Source: Bacteroidota bacterium (GTDB taxonomy: Bacteria; Bacteroidota; Ignavibacteria; UBA10030; UBA8401). Taken from it: a stretch of 5,759 nucleotides of DNA. A model generated the notes under the pieces. The model searched no databases, was not told the origin of the DNA, and saw nothing but the letters and a program-made list of their open reading frames with translations. The stretch spans positions 1 through 5,759 of the forward strand of contig JANXZD010000347.1 in assembly GCA_025355705.1 (NCBI GenBank), in the 5' to 3' direction. A program made the translations under genes and the position numbers. Positions 1 to 5,243 of this stretch are shown one piece after another (position 1 is the first letter of the stretch; each line of letters opens with the position of its first letter).

Positions 1-626
1 GTGACAATCTGCTGTTCCGCATGACCCTGTTCATCGTTGATCGTATCGCGTAATAATGGAACGATATCAAAGAATCGCAGCCGCAATTTCATCTCTCCGG
101 ATTCAATACGGGAAATATCGATCAATTCTTCAAGAAGTAAGTTCAGCCGTTCAATATTGTTCAGTGCTTTCTGCAAAAAATCGCGGTTCACTTTTTTATC
201 ATCCACTGCCCCGTTCAGCAGTGTCTCGATCAGACCTTGGGTGGTGAACAGCGGCGTGCGAAGTTCGTGCGAAACATTCCCCAAAAATTCACTGCGCACT
301 CGCTCCAGTTTCTCTAACTGAACGATATCCGCGCGAAACGCATCAAGCATGGTATTGAATGAATCAGACAGATGTTGCAGTTCATCCGAGGTATGAAGAT
401 TTACGCGATGAACGGATCTCTTATCATTCTGTGCATCGATCACTCGCTGGATCGATCGGAGCGGCCGGTGAACAAAAAAATAAAGGATACCGTACGAAAT
501 GAATACTGCCCCAACACCAATGAGCGCCGATAAGAAGAGTGAGATCGGAATGAAATGATACGAGATAATTCCGCCAAGAATGGCGATCACTACGGAGGTA
601 AAAAGTTGGATTCGGAATGAATACAT
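1..626 (-). CDS. Sensor histidine kinase, PhoR-like, partial (C-terminus beyond left edge)
   Basis: This is the N-terminal 208 residues of a membrane-bound two-component sensor kinase; the catalytic ATPase domain lies outside the window. Reading from ATG 626, there are two adjacent membrane helices (about residues 9-25 and 29-52) joined by only a few residues, so there is almost no extracytoplasmic sensor domain. A HAMP-like linker follows (about 54-104, with RPL and the DELQHLSDSFNTM segment), then a HisKA domain with the H-box GNVSHELRTPL. His120 is the predicted autophosphorylation site. No PAS domain fits between HAMP and HisKA, unlike many PhoR proteins. The likely partner is the PhoB-type regulator encoded 346 bp upstream on the same strand. 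The frame stays open upstream to a stop at 669-671, but ATG 626 is the first standard start; no Shine-Dalgarno sequence is seen. The kinase family is certain from the motifs; PhoR identity is inferred from the neighbour. Confidence 0.9.
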   Translation of the reverse strand, partial: MYSFRIQLFTSVVIAILGGIISYHFIPISLFLSALIGVGAVFISYGILYFFVHRPLRSIQRVIDAQNDKRSVHRVNLHTSDELQHLSDSFNTMLDAFRADIVQLEKLERVRSEFLGNVSHELRTPLFTTQGLIETLLNGAVDDKKVNRDFLQKALNNIERLNLLLEELIDISRIESGEMKLRLRFFDIVPLLRDTINDEQGHAEQQIV

Positions 627-719
627 ATAGTTGAAGATACGAGTTTCAGAAGAAATTGCACAGACTTTTTATTTATTCTTATCGGAAGGAATGATTTAAT
701 CACTTCGGGTTGAATTCCT

Positions 720-761
720 CGCTGCTTGTCCGAAAGACTACTTTGTAGCGTCGGGGATGAT
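720..761 (+). repeat. Structured dispersed repeat, copy B
   Basis: Positions 728-753 match 4621-4646 at 21 of 26 bases, and both copies are followed by GGGATGAT (754-761 here, 4658-4665 there, after an 11-base insertion). The core can fold into two tiny hairpins: GTC/GAC (728-730 with 736-738) and CTAC-TTT-GTAG (738-748). In the second hairpin this copy has an A-T pair (740/746) where the other copy has C-G (4633/4639), which is a compensatory change. An alternative stem, CGCTGC (720-725) with GTAGCG (745-750) and one G-T pair, encloses the first hairpin. The sequence is intergenic and has no coding potential. It is probably a genome-wide repeat; a structured RNA element is also possible. Confidence 0.55.
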
Positions 762-773
762 TTATTCAATAAC

Positions 774-814
774 TAAAATAAAAAACCCTTCAACGATATA
801 AACACTGTGAAGGG
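774..814 (-). terminator. Rho-independent terminator-like hairpin
   Basis: CCCTTCA (786-792) and TGAAGGG (808-814) form a perfect 7-bp stem with a 15-base loop. On the minus strand the stem is followed by a T-rich run (TTTTTTATTTTAG, 785-773). It lies about 160 bp downstream of the response regulator stop and would end that transcript before the kinase gene. The large loop makes it weaker than a textbook terminator, so partial read-through is plausible. The plus-strand flank has no T-tract. Confidence 0.6.
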
Positions 815-860
815 CATTCTTTCCACATCGAACATTGTTTCAAGATACTTTCTAAAAAAA

Positions 861-960
861 TGTCATTGCAAGGAGCCTGCCTACGCGAAGCCGATGCTTC
901 GTTTCGGCAAAGGCAGGCAAAGCAATTTTTTTACCTTTGTGTATCAAGATTGCTTCGTTC
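861..960. repeat. Nested palindromic intergenic repeat beginning TGTCATTGC
   Basis: The outer arms ATTGC (865-869) and GCAAT (922-926) enclose perfect 8-bp arms GCCTGCCT (875-882) and AGGCAGGC (911-918). Inside these is a 6-bp hairpin CGAAGC-CGAT-GCTTCG (886-901), with an alternative pairing GCCGA (890-894) to TCGGC (904-908). A further fragment, CAAGATTGCTTCGTTCG (945-961), looks like the opposite end of the same kind of element. The TGTCATTGC start and GATTGCTTCG end resemble a type of repeat often seen between genes in bacterial genomes, here with an extra palindrome nested inside; that resemblance is from memory, not a search. On the minus strand the palindrome is followed by a seven-T tract (860-854), so it may also act as a terminator for the regulator gene. 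Confidence 0.6.
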
Positions 961-972
961 GTAAAAAATATT

Positions 973-1662
973 CTATTCTTTCATCCGATAACCGACACCT
1001 TTGATCGTATCGATATAATCTGCATTGTTTCCAAGTTTTTCACGGATCTTGCGAATGTGAACATCAACGGTTCGATCAATCACGTAGACATCACTTCCCC
1101 AAATTTGTGAAAGAAGCGTTTCTCGAGTAACAACCTTTCCCGCATTTCGCACAAGGAATGTGAGCACTTCAAATTCCTTTTTCGGAAAGAATGTCTCTTT
1201 CTTACTGATATATACTTTATAATGCGAGCGGTTGATCTCAATGATGCCATGGCGCAGAATATCGGTATCCGTTCCCGCATCGTTTTTTGCGAAAGATTTT
1301 TTCCGCAGCGTCAGTTTAATCCGTGCCATTAGTTTGGGAATGCTCACCGGCTTGACAATATAATCATCCGCACCAAGTTCCAAACCGACAACTTCATCCA
1401 CTTCGGAACCTCGTGCGGTGAGGAATATCACCGGAATTTTTGCCGTGGCAGAATTTTTCTTTAGCGTTCGAACCGCTTCCAGTCCGTCCATTTCCGGCAT
1501 CATCACGTCGAGCAATATAAGACTTGGATTTTTCTTAGCTTGAGCAACGGCTTCGATCCCATTCTTCGCTGTAAGAACATCGAAGCCTTCTTTTTCGAGG
1601 TTGTATTTCAGAAAATCAATGATGTCACGTTCGTCGTCAGCAATAAGTATTTTTTGTTTCAT
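973..1662 (-). CDS. phoB: PhoB-type (OmpR/PhoB family) response regulator
   Basis: This is a two-component DNA-binding regulator of 229 residues, the usual length for the family. The receiver domain (about 3-120) has the acidic pair D9/D10, phosphoacceptor D52 in LLDVMMPEMDG, T82 and K104 in VKP, so all the key residues are present. The C-terminal winged-helix domain (about 137-227) has the recognition-helix signature DRTVDVHIRKIREKL and ends in TIKGVGYRM. It probably activates phosphate-starvation genes once phosphorylated by the kinase encoded downstream. The start at ATG 1662 is supported by the Shine-Dalgarno AAAGGA five bases upstream and by the promoter and Pho-box array further upstream, which suggest autoregulation. 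OmpR/PhoB membership is certain. The phoB name rests on the Pho-box-like sites and general similarity, because many paralogous regulators look alike. Confidence 0.88.
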   Translation of the reverse strand: MKQKILIADDERDIIDFLKYNLEKEGFDVLTAKNGIEAVAQAKKNPSLILLDVMMPEMDGLEAVRTLKKNSATAKIPVIFLTARGSEVDEVVGLELGADDYIVKPVSIPKLMARIKLTLRKKSFAKNDAGTDTDILRHGIIEINRSHYKVYISKKETFFPKKEFEVLTFLVRNAGKVVTRETLLSQIWGSDVYVIDRTVDVHIRKIREKLGNNADYIDTIKGVGYRMKE

Positions 1663-1666
1663 AGTT

Positions 1667-1672
1667 TCCTTT
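1667..1672 (-). promoter_or_regulatory. Shine-Dalgarno of the response regulator
   Basis: AAAGGA on the minus strand lies five bases before ATG 1662. It is one of only two clear ribosome binding sites in the window and fixes the start of the regulator. Confidence 0.7.
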
Positions 1673-1684
1673 CAATGCAAGACC

Positions 1685-1713
1685 AATATAGAGAAGATTG
1701 GCTCGGTCTTCAA
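1685..1713 (-). promoter_or_regulatory. Sigma-70-type promoter of the response regulator gene
   Basis: On the minus strand, TTGAAG (1713-1708) and TATATT (1690-1685) are separated by exactly 17 bp. They match the -35 consensus at four of six positions and the -10 consensus at five of six. Transcription would begin near 1678, giving a leader of about 16 bases that contains the Shine-Dalgarno sequence. The Pho-box-like array ends 7 bp upstream of the -35 element, a position suited to activation or autoregulation. Confidence 0.6.
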
Positions 1714-1720
1714 CGCACGG

Positions 1721-1749
1721 AATGTTAAGCGTATGTTAATTTATTGTTA
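1721..1749 (-). promoter_or_regulatory. Pho-box-like operator: three TAACA half-sites at 11-bp spacing
   Basis: On the plus strand TGTTA occurs at 1723, 1734 and 1745, exactly 11 bp apart. On the minus strand this reads as GTAACA, TTAACA, TTAACA. PhoB/PhoP-family regulators bind direct repeats on one face of the helix with 11-bp periodicity; the Bacillus PhoP half-site is close to TTAACA and the E. coli box also uses 11-bp units. The array lies just upstream of the promoter of a PhoB-type regulator gene, so direct autoregulation is the simplest reading. A fourth half-site is not evident on either side. Confidence 0.65.
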
Positions 1750-1789
1750 CGCCAATAATTACAGATACAATATTTCTAGATCATAAAAT

Positions 1790-1805
1790 CACGAAGACAC
1801 AAAGG
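1790..1805. repeat. Short CACGAAGACACAAAGG motif
   Basis: This purine-rich 16-base string in the spacer after the yjjX-like gene resembles the CACGAAGACACGAAGG type of low-complexity sequence often seen in intergenic DNA of environmental bacteria. That is recalled familiarity, not a search result. Only one copy is present in the window, so its repeat status is unproven. Confidence 0.25.
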
Positions 1806-1823
1806 AATAAAAGGATCATTAGG

Positions 1824-2369
1824 TTAATACATGGCATTATTAAACAACGGTGTTAACGCAAAGATAGCTGCTGTTTCAAATGAATCCTCCCGCGTAATAA
1901 GATCGCGCGTAAGAATGCCGAATGTTCCCTGTTTGCTCCGCACATCGACGTCCTCTGCGAACCGGTCGATCGCGACACCAAGATCGACCCCCTCAGTCAT
2001 CACGGTATTGGCAAGTTCAGCAGGAAGTTCGATACTGCCGGAGCTTCCAAAGAAGAAGCGAGCTCCGTTAAAGACGCACGCCCAACTTTGCAGAAAGATT
2101 TTCTCACCGCTGTTGAACAATCCTCCTTCCACTCCAATGCTCAGAACTTTTTCATTGTCATGATGGTGATACACAGATTGTGCACGCTGTTGTGCGCCGC
2201 GCATCAGTTCGTCAATGGATTTAGGAGTATCGGAAACGCCGCTCCGTGCTTCAACCGATGAGAACGAGATGGATGTCCGATCGATACCGAAGTGCGATGA
2301 GATCTTTTCAACTGCTTTTTTTACGCCGTTGATCTTAGGAACTCGCGTGCTTGCGATGATGATGATCAT
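1824..2369 (-). CDS. yjjX: YjjX-like inosine/xanthosine triphosphatase (DUF84 family NTPase)
   Basis: This 181-residue cytoplasmic protein matches the YjjX/DUF84 non-canonical purine NTP phosphatase family, whose members hydrolyse ITP and XTP to keep damaged nucleotides out of nucleic acids. Family signs are the N-terminal ASTRVPKINGVKKAV (residues 6-20, the nucleotide-binding start of the fold), SGVSDTPKSIDELMRGAQQR (43-62), SIGVEGGL (77-84, with acidic E81), and the C-terminal GTFGILTRDLITREDSFETA (148-167) followed by ALTPLFN. Length is typical. It starts 31 bp after the cytidine deaminase stop on the same strand, so the two are probably co-transcribed and share a theme of nucleotide handling. 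No clear Shine-Dalgarno sequence precedes ATG 2369, but that ATG opens directly into the first conserved strand. No good terminator hairpin was seen after the stop. The exact substrate within the family cannot be read from sequence. Confidence 0.82.
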   Translation of the reverse strand: MIIIIASTRVPKINGVKKAVEKISSHFGIDRTSISFSSVEARSGVSDTPKSIDELMRGAQQRAQSVYHHHDNEKVLSIGVEGGLFNSGEKIFLQSWACVFNGARFFFGSSGSIELPAELANTVMTEGVDLGVAIDRFAEDVDVRSKQGTFGILTRDLITREDSFETAAIFALTPLFNNAMY

Positions 2370-2400
2370 GGAGTGGTGGTCTAAGTAAAACCGAGTGCAG

Positions 2401-2808
2401 CTATTTCTTTAATTTTTCCAGTGTCGGCGGAGTCGGAAATAATTTTTCAAATGGAACGGATTTTGTTTTTCCTTCGACCGTGACAAGAATAATCTCTGTC
2501 TTCCCGTCTGCAAATTCCGAGATCACTTGTCGGCAGGCACCGCATGGTGTAATGAATCCTTTTTCATCTGATGAGACGGCAACGGCAACAATGGTCCGCT
2601 TCCCTGCGTGGGCTGCTTGAAAAATTGCATTCCGTTCCGCGCATATGGCAAGTCCGTAGGATGCGTTTTCCACATTACTGCCGGAAAAGATCGTCTGATC
2701 ACCGGTCAACACTGCGGCCCCGACCCTGAATTTAGAGTACGGCGAGTAGGAGTGTTCTTTTGCGTTTATTGCGTGCTGAACCAATGCATCCCGAAGTTTT
2801 TTATTCAT
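2401..2808 (-). CDS. cdd: Cytidine deaminase
   Basis: This 135-residue zinc-dependent enzyme converts cytidine and deoxycytidine to uridine and deoxyuridine in pyrimidine salvage, and has the length of the small homotetrameric class. Conserved parts are SPYSKFRVGAAV (22-33), the substrate-binding NVENASYG (45-52), the zinc/catalytic motif CAERN with ligand C56 and proton-shuttle E58, and PCGACRQ with zinc ligands C89 and C92. The family's hydrophobic C-terminal FEKLFPTPP stretch is also present. An open frame continues upstream to 2940, but those 44 extra residues overlap the DUF971 gene and do not resemble the family. ATG 2808 follows a Shine-Dalgarno AAAGGG at six bases and gives the normal N-terminus. 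It lies 13 bp after the DUF971 gene and 31 bp before the yjjX-like gene, suggesting one operon. Confidence 0.95.
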   Translation of the reverse strand: MNKKLRDALVQHAINAKEHSYSPYSKFRVGAAVLTGDQTIFSGSNVENASYGLAICAERNAIFQAAHAGKRTIVAVAVSSDEKGFITPCGACRQVISEFADGKTEIILVTVEGKTKSVPFEKLFPTPPTLEKLKK

Positions 2809-2814
2809 TGCAAG

Positions 2815-2820
2815 CCCTTT
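2815..2820 (-). promoter_or_regulatory. Shine-Dalgarno that sets the cdd start
   Basis: AAAGGG on the minus strand is six bases before ATG 2808 and just after the DUF971 stop codon (2824-2822). It supports the shorter cdd reading over the longer open frame beginning at 2940. Confidence 0.65.
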
Positions 2821-2821
2821 A

Positions 2822-3124
2822 TCAATTTCTGAAATGAAGATTACGCAAATACTCCCACGAATACAACCCCGTTGCGTGACTATCTCCCCAGGTGATCTGT
2901 ATTGCATAGCTCCCAACCGGAACGATCGCCTTGACATCATAATGTCCGGGGAGTTTCGGTTTCAATACCGGAAGGATTTGCTGCATCAAAATCGTTTCCC
3001 CTTTACATTCTGCGCACGGACATTCATCGCGAAGCTGCTGGATCTTGAATGGAGTGATAACGCCATCATCCCACGTGAATGTGATCGTTTCCTTGTCGGT
3101 TTGTTTAATCGCTGTTGGTCTCAT
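2822..3124 (-). CDS. DUF971 domain protein (gamma-butyrobetaine hydroxylase N-terminal-like)
   Basis: This 100-residue protein consists of a single DUF971 domain, the same fold as the N-terminal region of eukaryotic gamma-butyrobetaine/trimethyllysine hydroxylases. Typical features are ITFTWDDG (14-21), the cysteine cluster LRDECPCAECKG (31-42, C35, C37 and C40) and the C-terminal ITWGDSHATGLYSWEYLR (77-94). The cysteines, with a histidine in GDSHATG, suggest metal binding, as known for the hydroxylase N-domain; this is inferred for this protein. The standalone bacterial form has no established function, and none is assigned here. It precedes cdd by 13 bp and is probably co-transcribed. The gap to the upstream permease is 106 bp, and a TATAAT box lies just before the start, so it may begin its own transcript. 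ATG 3124 has no Shine-Dalgarno sequence. Confidence 0.85.
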   Translation of the reverse strand: MRPTAIKQTDKETITFTWDDGVITPFKIQQLRDECPCAECKGETILMQQILPVLKPKLPGHYDVKAIVPVGSYAIQITWGDSHATGLYSWEYLRNLHFRN

Positions 3125-3129
3125 GATAC

Positions 3130-3135
3130 ATTATA
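3130..3135 (-). promoter_or_regulatory. Possible -10 element before the DUF971 gene
   Basis: A perfect TATAAT on the minus strand ends six bases before ATG 3124, with an A-rich run (minus strand, 3168-3160) upstream. No convincing -35 box is found at 16-18 bp. If it is used, transcription would start at or next to the ATG, giving a leaderless message, which would fit the lack of a Shine-Dalgarno sequence. The evidence is weak. Confidence 0.3.
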
Positions 3136-3230
3136 GTAGTGTAATTTTATGTCTGCTGTTTTTTTTTATACGCTGCTCGTGAATGTACGAAAAGTGAAAC
3201 AAAGTCCAAACAAGAAGGAACGTATTTCAT

Positions 3231-4508
3231 TTAATTTTTTCGCCGTCGCGGTTCTTCCACAAATTTATATAGGATAAAAAATGAGCTCACGGCAAGGATC
3301 GCCGTCATAATGAACACCGAATCATAACCGATCTTCGGAACAGACCATCCGAACAATAAACCAATGAGCATTGTCGGTGCCGTCAGCGTATTGGTGATCC
3401 CGATATACAACGGGCGTTCATTTTCTTTGCACAATTCTGCAATGAACGATAATCGTGAAATGACCTGCACTTGCAATGCACATGCTAAAAAGATGAACAC
3501 CAGTCCATACATCAAAATATTGATAGAGAAAACGGCGAGTAACGCGGCAGCCGCAGAACAAAATGCCAGCAGCAATAAATTCACTTTGTGTCCATAGGTA
3601 TCCGCAATGATTCCCAGGACAATATTGGCAACAACATTTGTCGTCATGACAATTGCCGTGAACGTTCCGGCGTACGATGCGGGAAGATCGAATTTCTCTA
3701 TTGCAAAGACGGAGTAGAATGACGCAACCGCGATGGACATCACAGCGCATGCATCGGCAAAAAGGAAATATCGAAAATTGGAATCGCTTCGAATGATCCG
3801 TTTGGCTTCAGCGATAATGTTGACTGATTTTTCGTGCTCACGAGTATTGATCGACGGTTCTTCGGATATGTGCAGCAAAAAATAGAACGAGGTCATTGTA
3901 ATGAAGAATGCCGTAATGAAAAGGAATGAGAAGTTCAACGGAAAATATATTGATGCTAATATCACACTGACGATCGATCCGCCGATGATCCCTGCCGCCG
4001 ATCCGAGCAGTTGACGCATACCCATTAAACGCCCGCGCAATTTTATCGGCACTGTTTTCGTGTACACCTGAAACCACGGCAGACCGGAAAGACTGCCGAA
4101 CACAGCCACTAAAAAGATCAATAAAAGAAAAAATGGAACCGCGAATGCCGAAGAAACCTTGCCGACAATGAAGAAAGCGGCAGCACCGCACACAAGCAGC
4201 ATGGCACGATGAATAAAACCCCACCCAACCATTGTCGGTTTAAAGAAAATTCGACGCTGTAAATAGAAGGCAACAAATGCGGATGGGATGTTCGCACCAA
4301 GCGTCCACAATACTTGTACGGAACTTATTGAGAGCGGACTTCCTCCCAATTCTTTAATGAACACCGGAATGATCGTTTGTACAGAGACGACACTCATCCC
4401 TAACACATAAAAGGAGCCGTCCAATAAATGATATCGAAGATTCCGGCGAAGAGAAGATATTTGCTCTTGAGGATGATCTGTCGGTGTTGGAAGAAGTTTT
4501 GATAACAT
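3231..4508 (-). CDS. Major facilitator superfamily (MFS) transporter
   Basis: This is a 425-residue integral membrane permease with about twelve predicted helices in two halves, roughly at 29-50, 63-83, 97-117, 122-142, 166-187, 191-213, then 247-270, 281-302, 308-328, 331-352, 370-389 and 396-415. The charged loop 214-246 separates the halves. MFS hallmarks are RGRLMGMRQ (158-166) after the fourth helix and the motif-A-like DTYGHK (303-308) between helices 8 and 9. A soluble N-tail of about 25 residues and a basic C-terminus (EEPRRRKN) suggest both ends face the cytoplasm. The substrate cannot be told from sequence. The start is ATG 4508, because an in-frame stop lies two codons upstream; no Shine-Dalgarno sequence is seen. 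The gene is divergent from nusB and 106 bp upstream of the DUF971 gene, so it may be monocistronic or head the minus-strand operon. Confidence 0.85.
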   Translation of the reverse strand: MLSKLLPTPTDHPQEQISSLRRNLRYHLLDGSFYVLGMSVVSVQTIIPVFIKELGGSPLSISSVQVLWTLGANIPSAFVAFYLQRRIFFKPTMVGWGFIHRAMLLVCGAAAFFIVGKVSSAFAVPFFLLLIFLVAVFGSLSGLPWFQVYTKTVPIKLRGRLMGMRQLLGSAAGIIGGSIVSVILASIYFPLNFSFLFITAFFITMTSFYFLLHISEEPSINTREHEKSVNIIAEAKRIIRSDSNFRYFLFADACAVMSIAVASFYSVFAIEKFDLPASYAGTFTAIVMTTNVVANIVLGIIADTYGHKVNLLLLAFCSAAAALLAVFSINILMYGLVFIFLACALQVQVISRLSFIAELCKENERPLYIGITNTLTAPTMLIGLLFGWSVPKIGYDSVFIMTAILAVSSFFILYKFVEEPRRRKN

Positions 4509-4586
4509 ACTTTATAAAAATACAAAATTTCAGGAAAGAAATCAGTATTCTTCTCCTTCCAAGTGTTCAATACTATAATCAGAAAA

Positions 4587-4665
4587 CGGGACATTCCGTA
4601 CAGCGGAACAAGTCCCGAAGGTCCGAAGGACTCCTTTGGAGGATCGCGTTGTGATTCGGGATGAT
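4587..4665 (+). repeat. Structured dispersed repeat, copy A, with multi-hairpin fold
   Basis: This stretch is dense in small inverted repeats. CGGGAC (4587-4592) pairs with GTCCCG (4612-4617) and encloses TTCCG/CGGAA (4594-4598 with 4604-4608). GTCC-GAA-GGAC (4621-4631) and CTCC-TTT-GGAG (4631-4641) follow. TCCCGA (4613-4618) can instead pair with TCGGGA (4656-4661), enclosing the last two hairpins in a cloverleaf-like shape. The core 4621-4646 matches 728-753 at 21 of 26 positions. The repeat lies between two divergent genes, so it is not a terminator for either. It is 31 bp upstream of the nusB -10 box. Confidence 0.55.
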
Positions 4666-4695
4666 GTAATATTTTTAATGAAGACACGACCGTGC

Positions 4696-4703
4696 TATAT
4701 AAT
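4696..4703 (+). promoter_or_regulatory. Likely -10 region of the nusB operon promoter
   Basis: TATATAAT contains a perfect TATAAT (4698-4703) and, one register earlier, TATATA preceded by TGC, an extended -10 arrangement. The -35 region is weak (TTAATG at 4675-4680, spacing 17). Transcription would start near 4710, about 32 bases before ATG 4742. This argues against the upstream GTG at 4706 as the nusB start. Confidence 0.5.
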
Positions 4704-4741
4704 CTGTGGCAAGACATTCACTTTTTCCGTATCTTTATTCT

Positions 4742-5236
4742 ATGATAGATGAAAAAGAGCCGAATATACCAAAACGCAGACATATCCGTGAATGTGTCAT
4801 GCAGGCGTTGTATGCAATTGAAATTTCAAAAGATCCCCCGCAGCATGTCGTCGATACTATTTTGAGCCAATTGAAAGAAGATTCTGCCGATTTCGATTTT
4901 GCTCAATCACTGTTCATCAAAGCAATAACACATCAAGTTGAGATCGATAAACGGTTAAAATCAAAGACCGAACATTGGGAATTTCACCGGATCGCGTTGA
5001 TCGATAAGATCATTCTGCGCATGTGTTTGTGCGAACTTCTCTTCTTTCCTGATATTCCTCCAAAAGTCACCATCAATGAAGCGATCGAAATAGCAAAAGA
5101 CTACAGTACTGAAAATAGTGGAACGTTTGTCAATGGAATTATGGACGCCATTCTCACCGATCTGAAAAAAGAAGGTGTAATGAAAAAAACCGGCCGCGGA
5201 CTGATCGATTCGCAAGCAAAAAAATCTCACTCGTAA
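4742..5236 (+). CDS. nusB: Transcription antitermination factor NusB
   Basis: NusB joins NusE (ribosomal protein S10) on boxA RNA to form the antitermination complex that keeps RNA polymerase transcribing rRNA operons. The 164-residue all-helical protein is slightly longer than the usual 130-150, with a charged C-terminal tail (about 146-164). Family signatures are RRHIRECVMQALYAIE (12-27), the region IALIDKIILRMCLCELLFF (84-102), PPKVTINEAIEIAKDYS (106-122) and SGTFVNGIMDAIL (126-138). The frame is open upstream to a GTG at 4706, but that lies at the expected transcription start, and ATG 4742 gives a normal N-terminus just before the RR motif. No Shine-Dalgarno sequence is visible. It is followed after 7 bp by a permease gene and is probably co-transcribed with it. 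Confidence 0.93.
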   Translation: MIDEKEPNIPKRRHIRECVMQALYAIEISKDPPQHVVDTILSQLKEDSADFDFAQSLFIKAITHQVEIDKRLKSKTEHWEFHRIALIDKIILRMCLCELLFFPDIPPKVTINEAIEIAKDYSTENSGTFVNGIMDAILTDLKKEGVMKKTGRGLIDSQAKKSHS

Positions 5237-5243
5237 ATTGGTA

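Larger units (their letters stand above)
627..972. other. Long non-coding spacer between regulator and kinase genes, rich in hairpins
   Basis: I see no credible gene in this 346-bp spacer. It contains, from left to right, a structured repeat copy (about 720-761), a minus-strand terminator-like hairpin (about 774-814) and a nested palindromic repeat (about 861-960). A short plus-strand open frame at 807-1004 runs straight through the palindrome and into the regulator gene, and its translation is not protein-like. Two-component regulator and kinase genes are usually a few bases apart, so this spacer is unusually long. I found no convincing promoter for the kinase in 627-720. Confidence 0.7.

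Noticed and set aside
807..1004. Plus-strand 65-residue open frame
   Set aside because: It runs through a palindromic repeat into the antisense of the regulator gene; its composition is not protein-like.
1750..1823. Terminator after the yjjX-like gene
   Set aside because: No stem of useful length followed by a T-tract was found on the minus strand.
2809..2940. N-terminal extension of cytidine deaminase by 44 residues
   Set aside because: It overlaps the DUF971 gene in another frame, does not resemble the family, and the internal ATG 2808 has a proper Shine-Dalgarno sequence and gives the normal length.
2834..3136. Plus-strand 100-residue open frame opposite the DUF971 gene
   Set aside because: It is the antisense shadow of a clear DUF971 coding region.
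4565..4577. TTGAAC / TATAGT-like boxes on the minus strand as a promoter for the MFS gene
   Set aside because: No pairing with acceptable spacing and a good -10 was found; the matches are scattered in AT-rich DNA.
4400..4717. Minus-strand 105-residue open frame
   Set aside because: It overlaps the start of the MFS gene in another frame, crosses the structured repeat, and matches no recognisable family.
4706..4741. Upstream GTG start of nusB
   Set aside because: It lies at the predicted transcription start just after the TATAAT box, and the 12 extra residues are not NusB-like.
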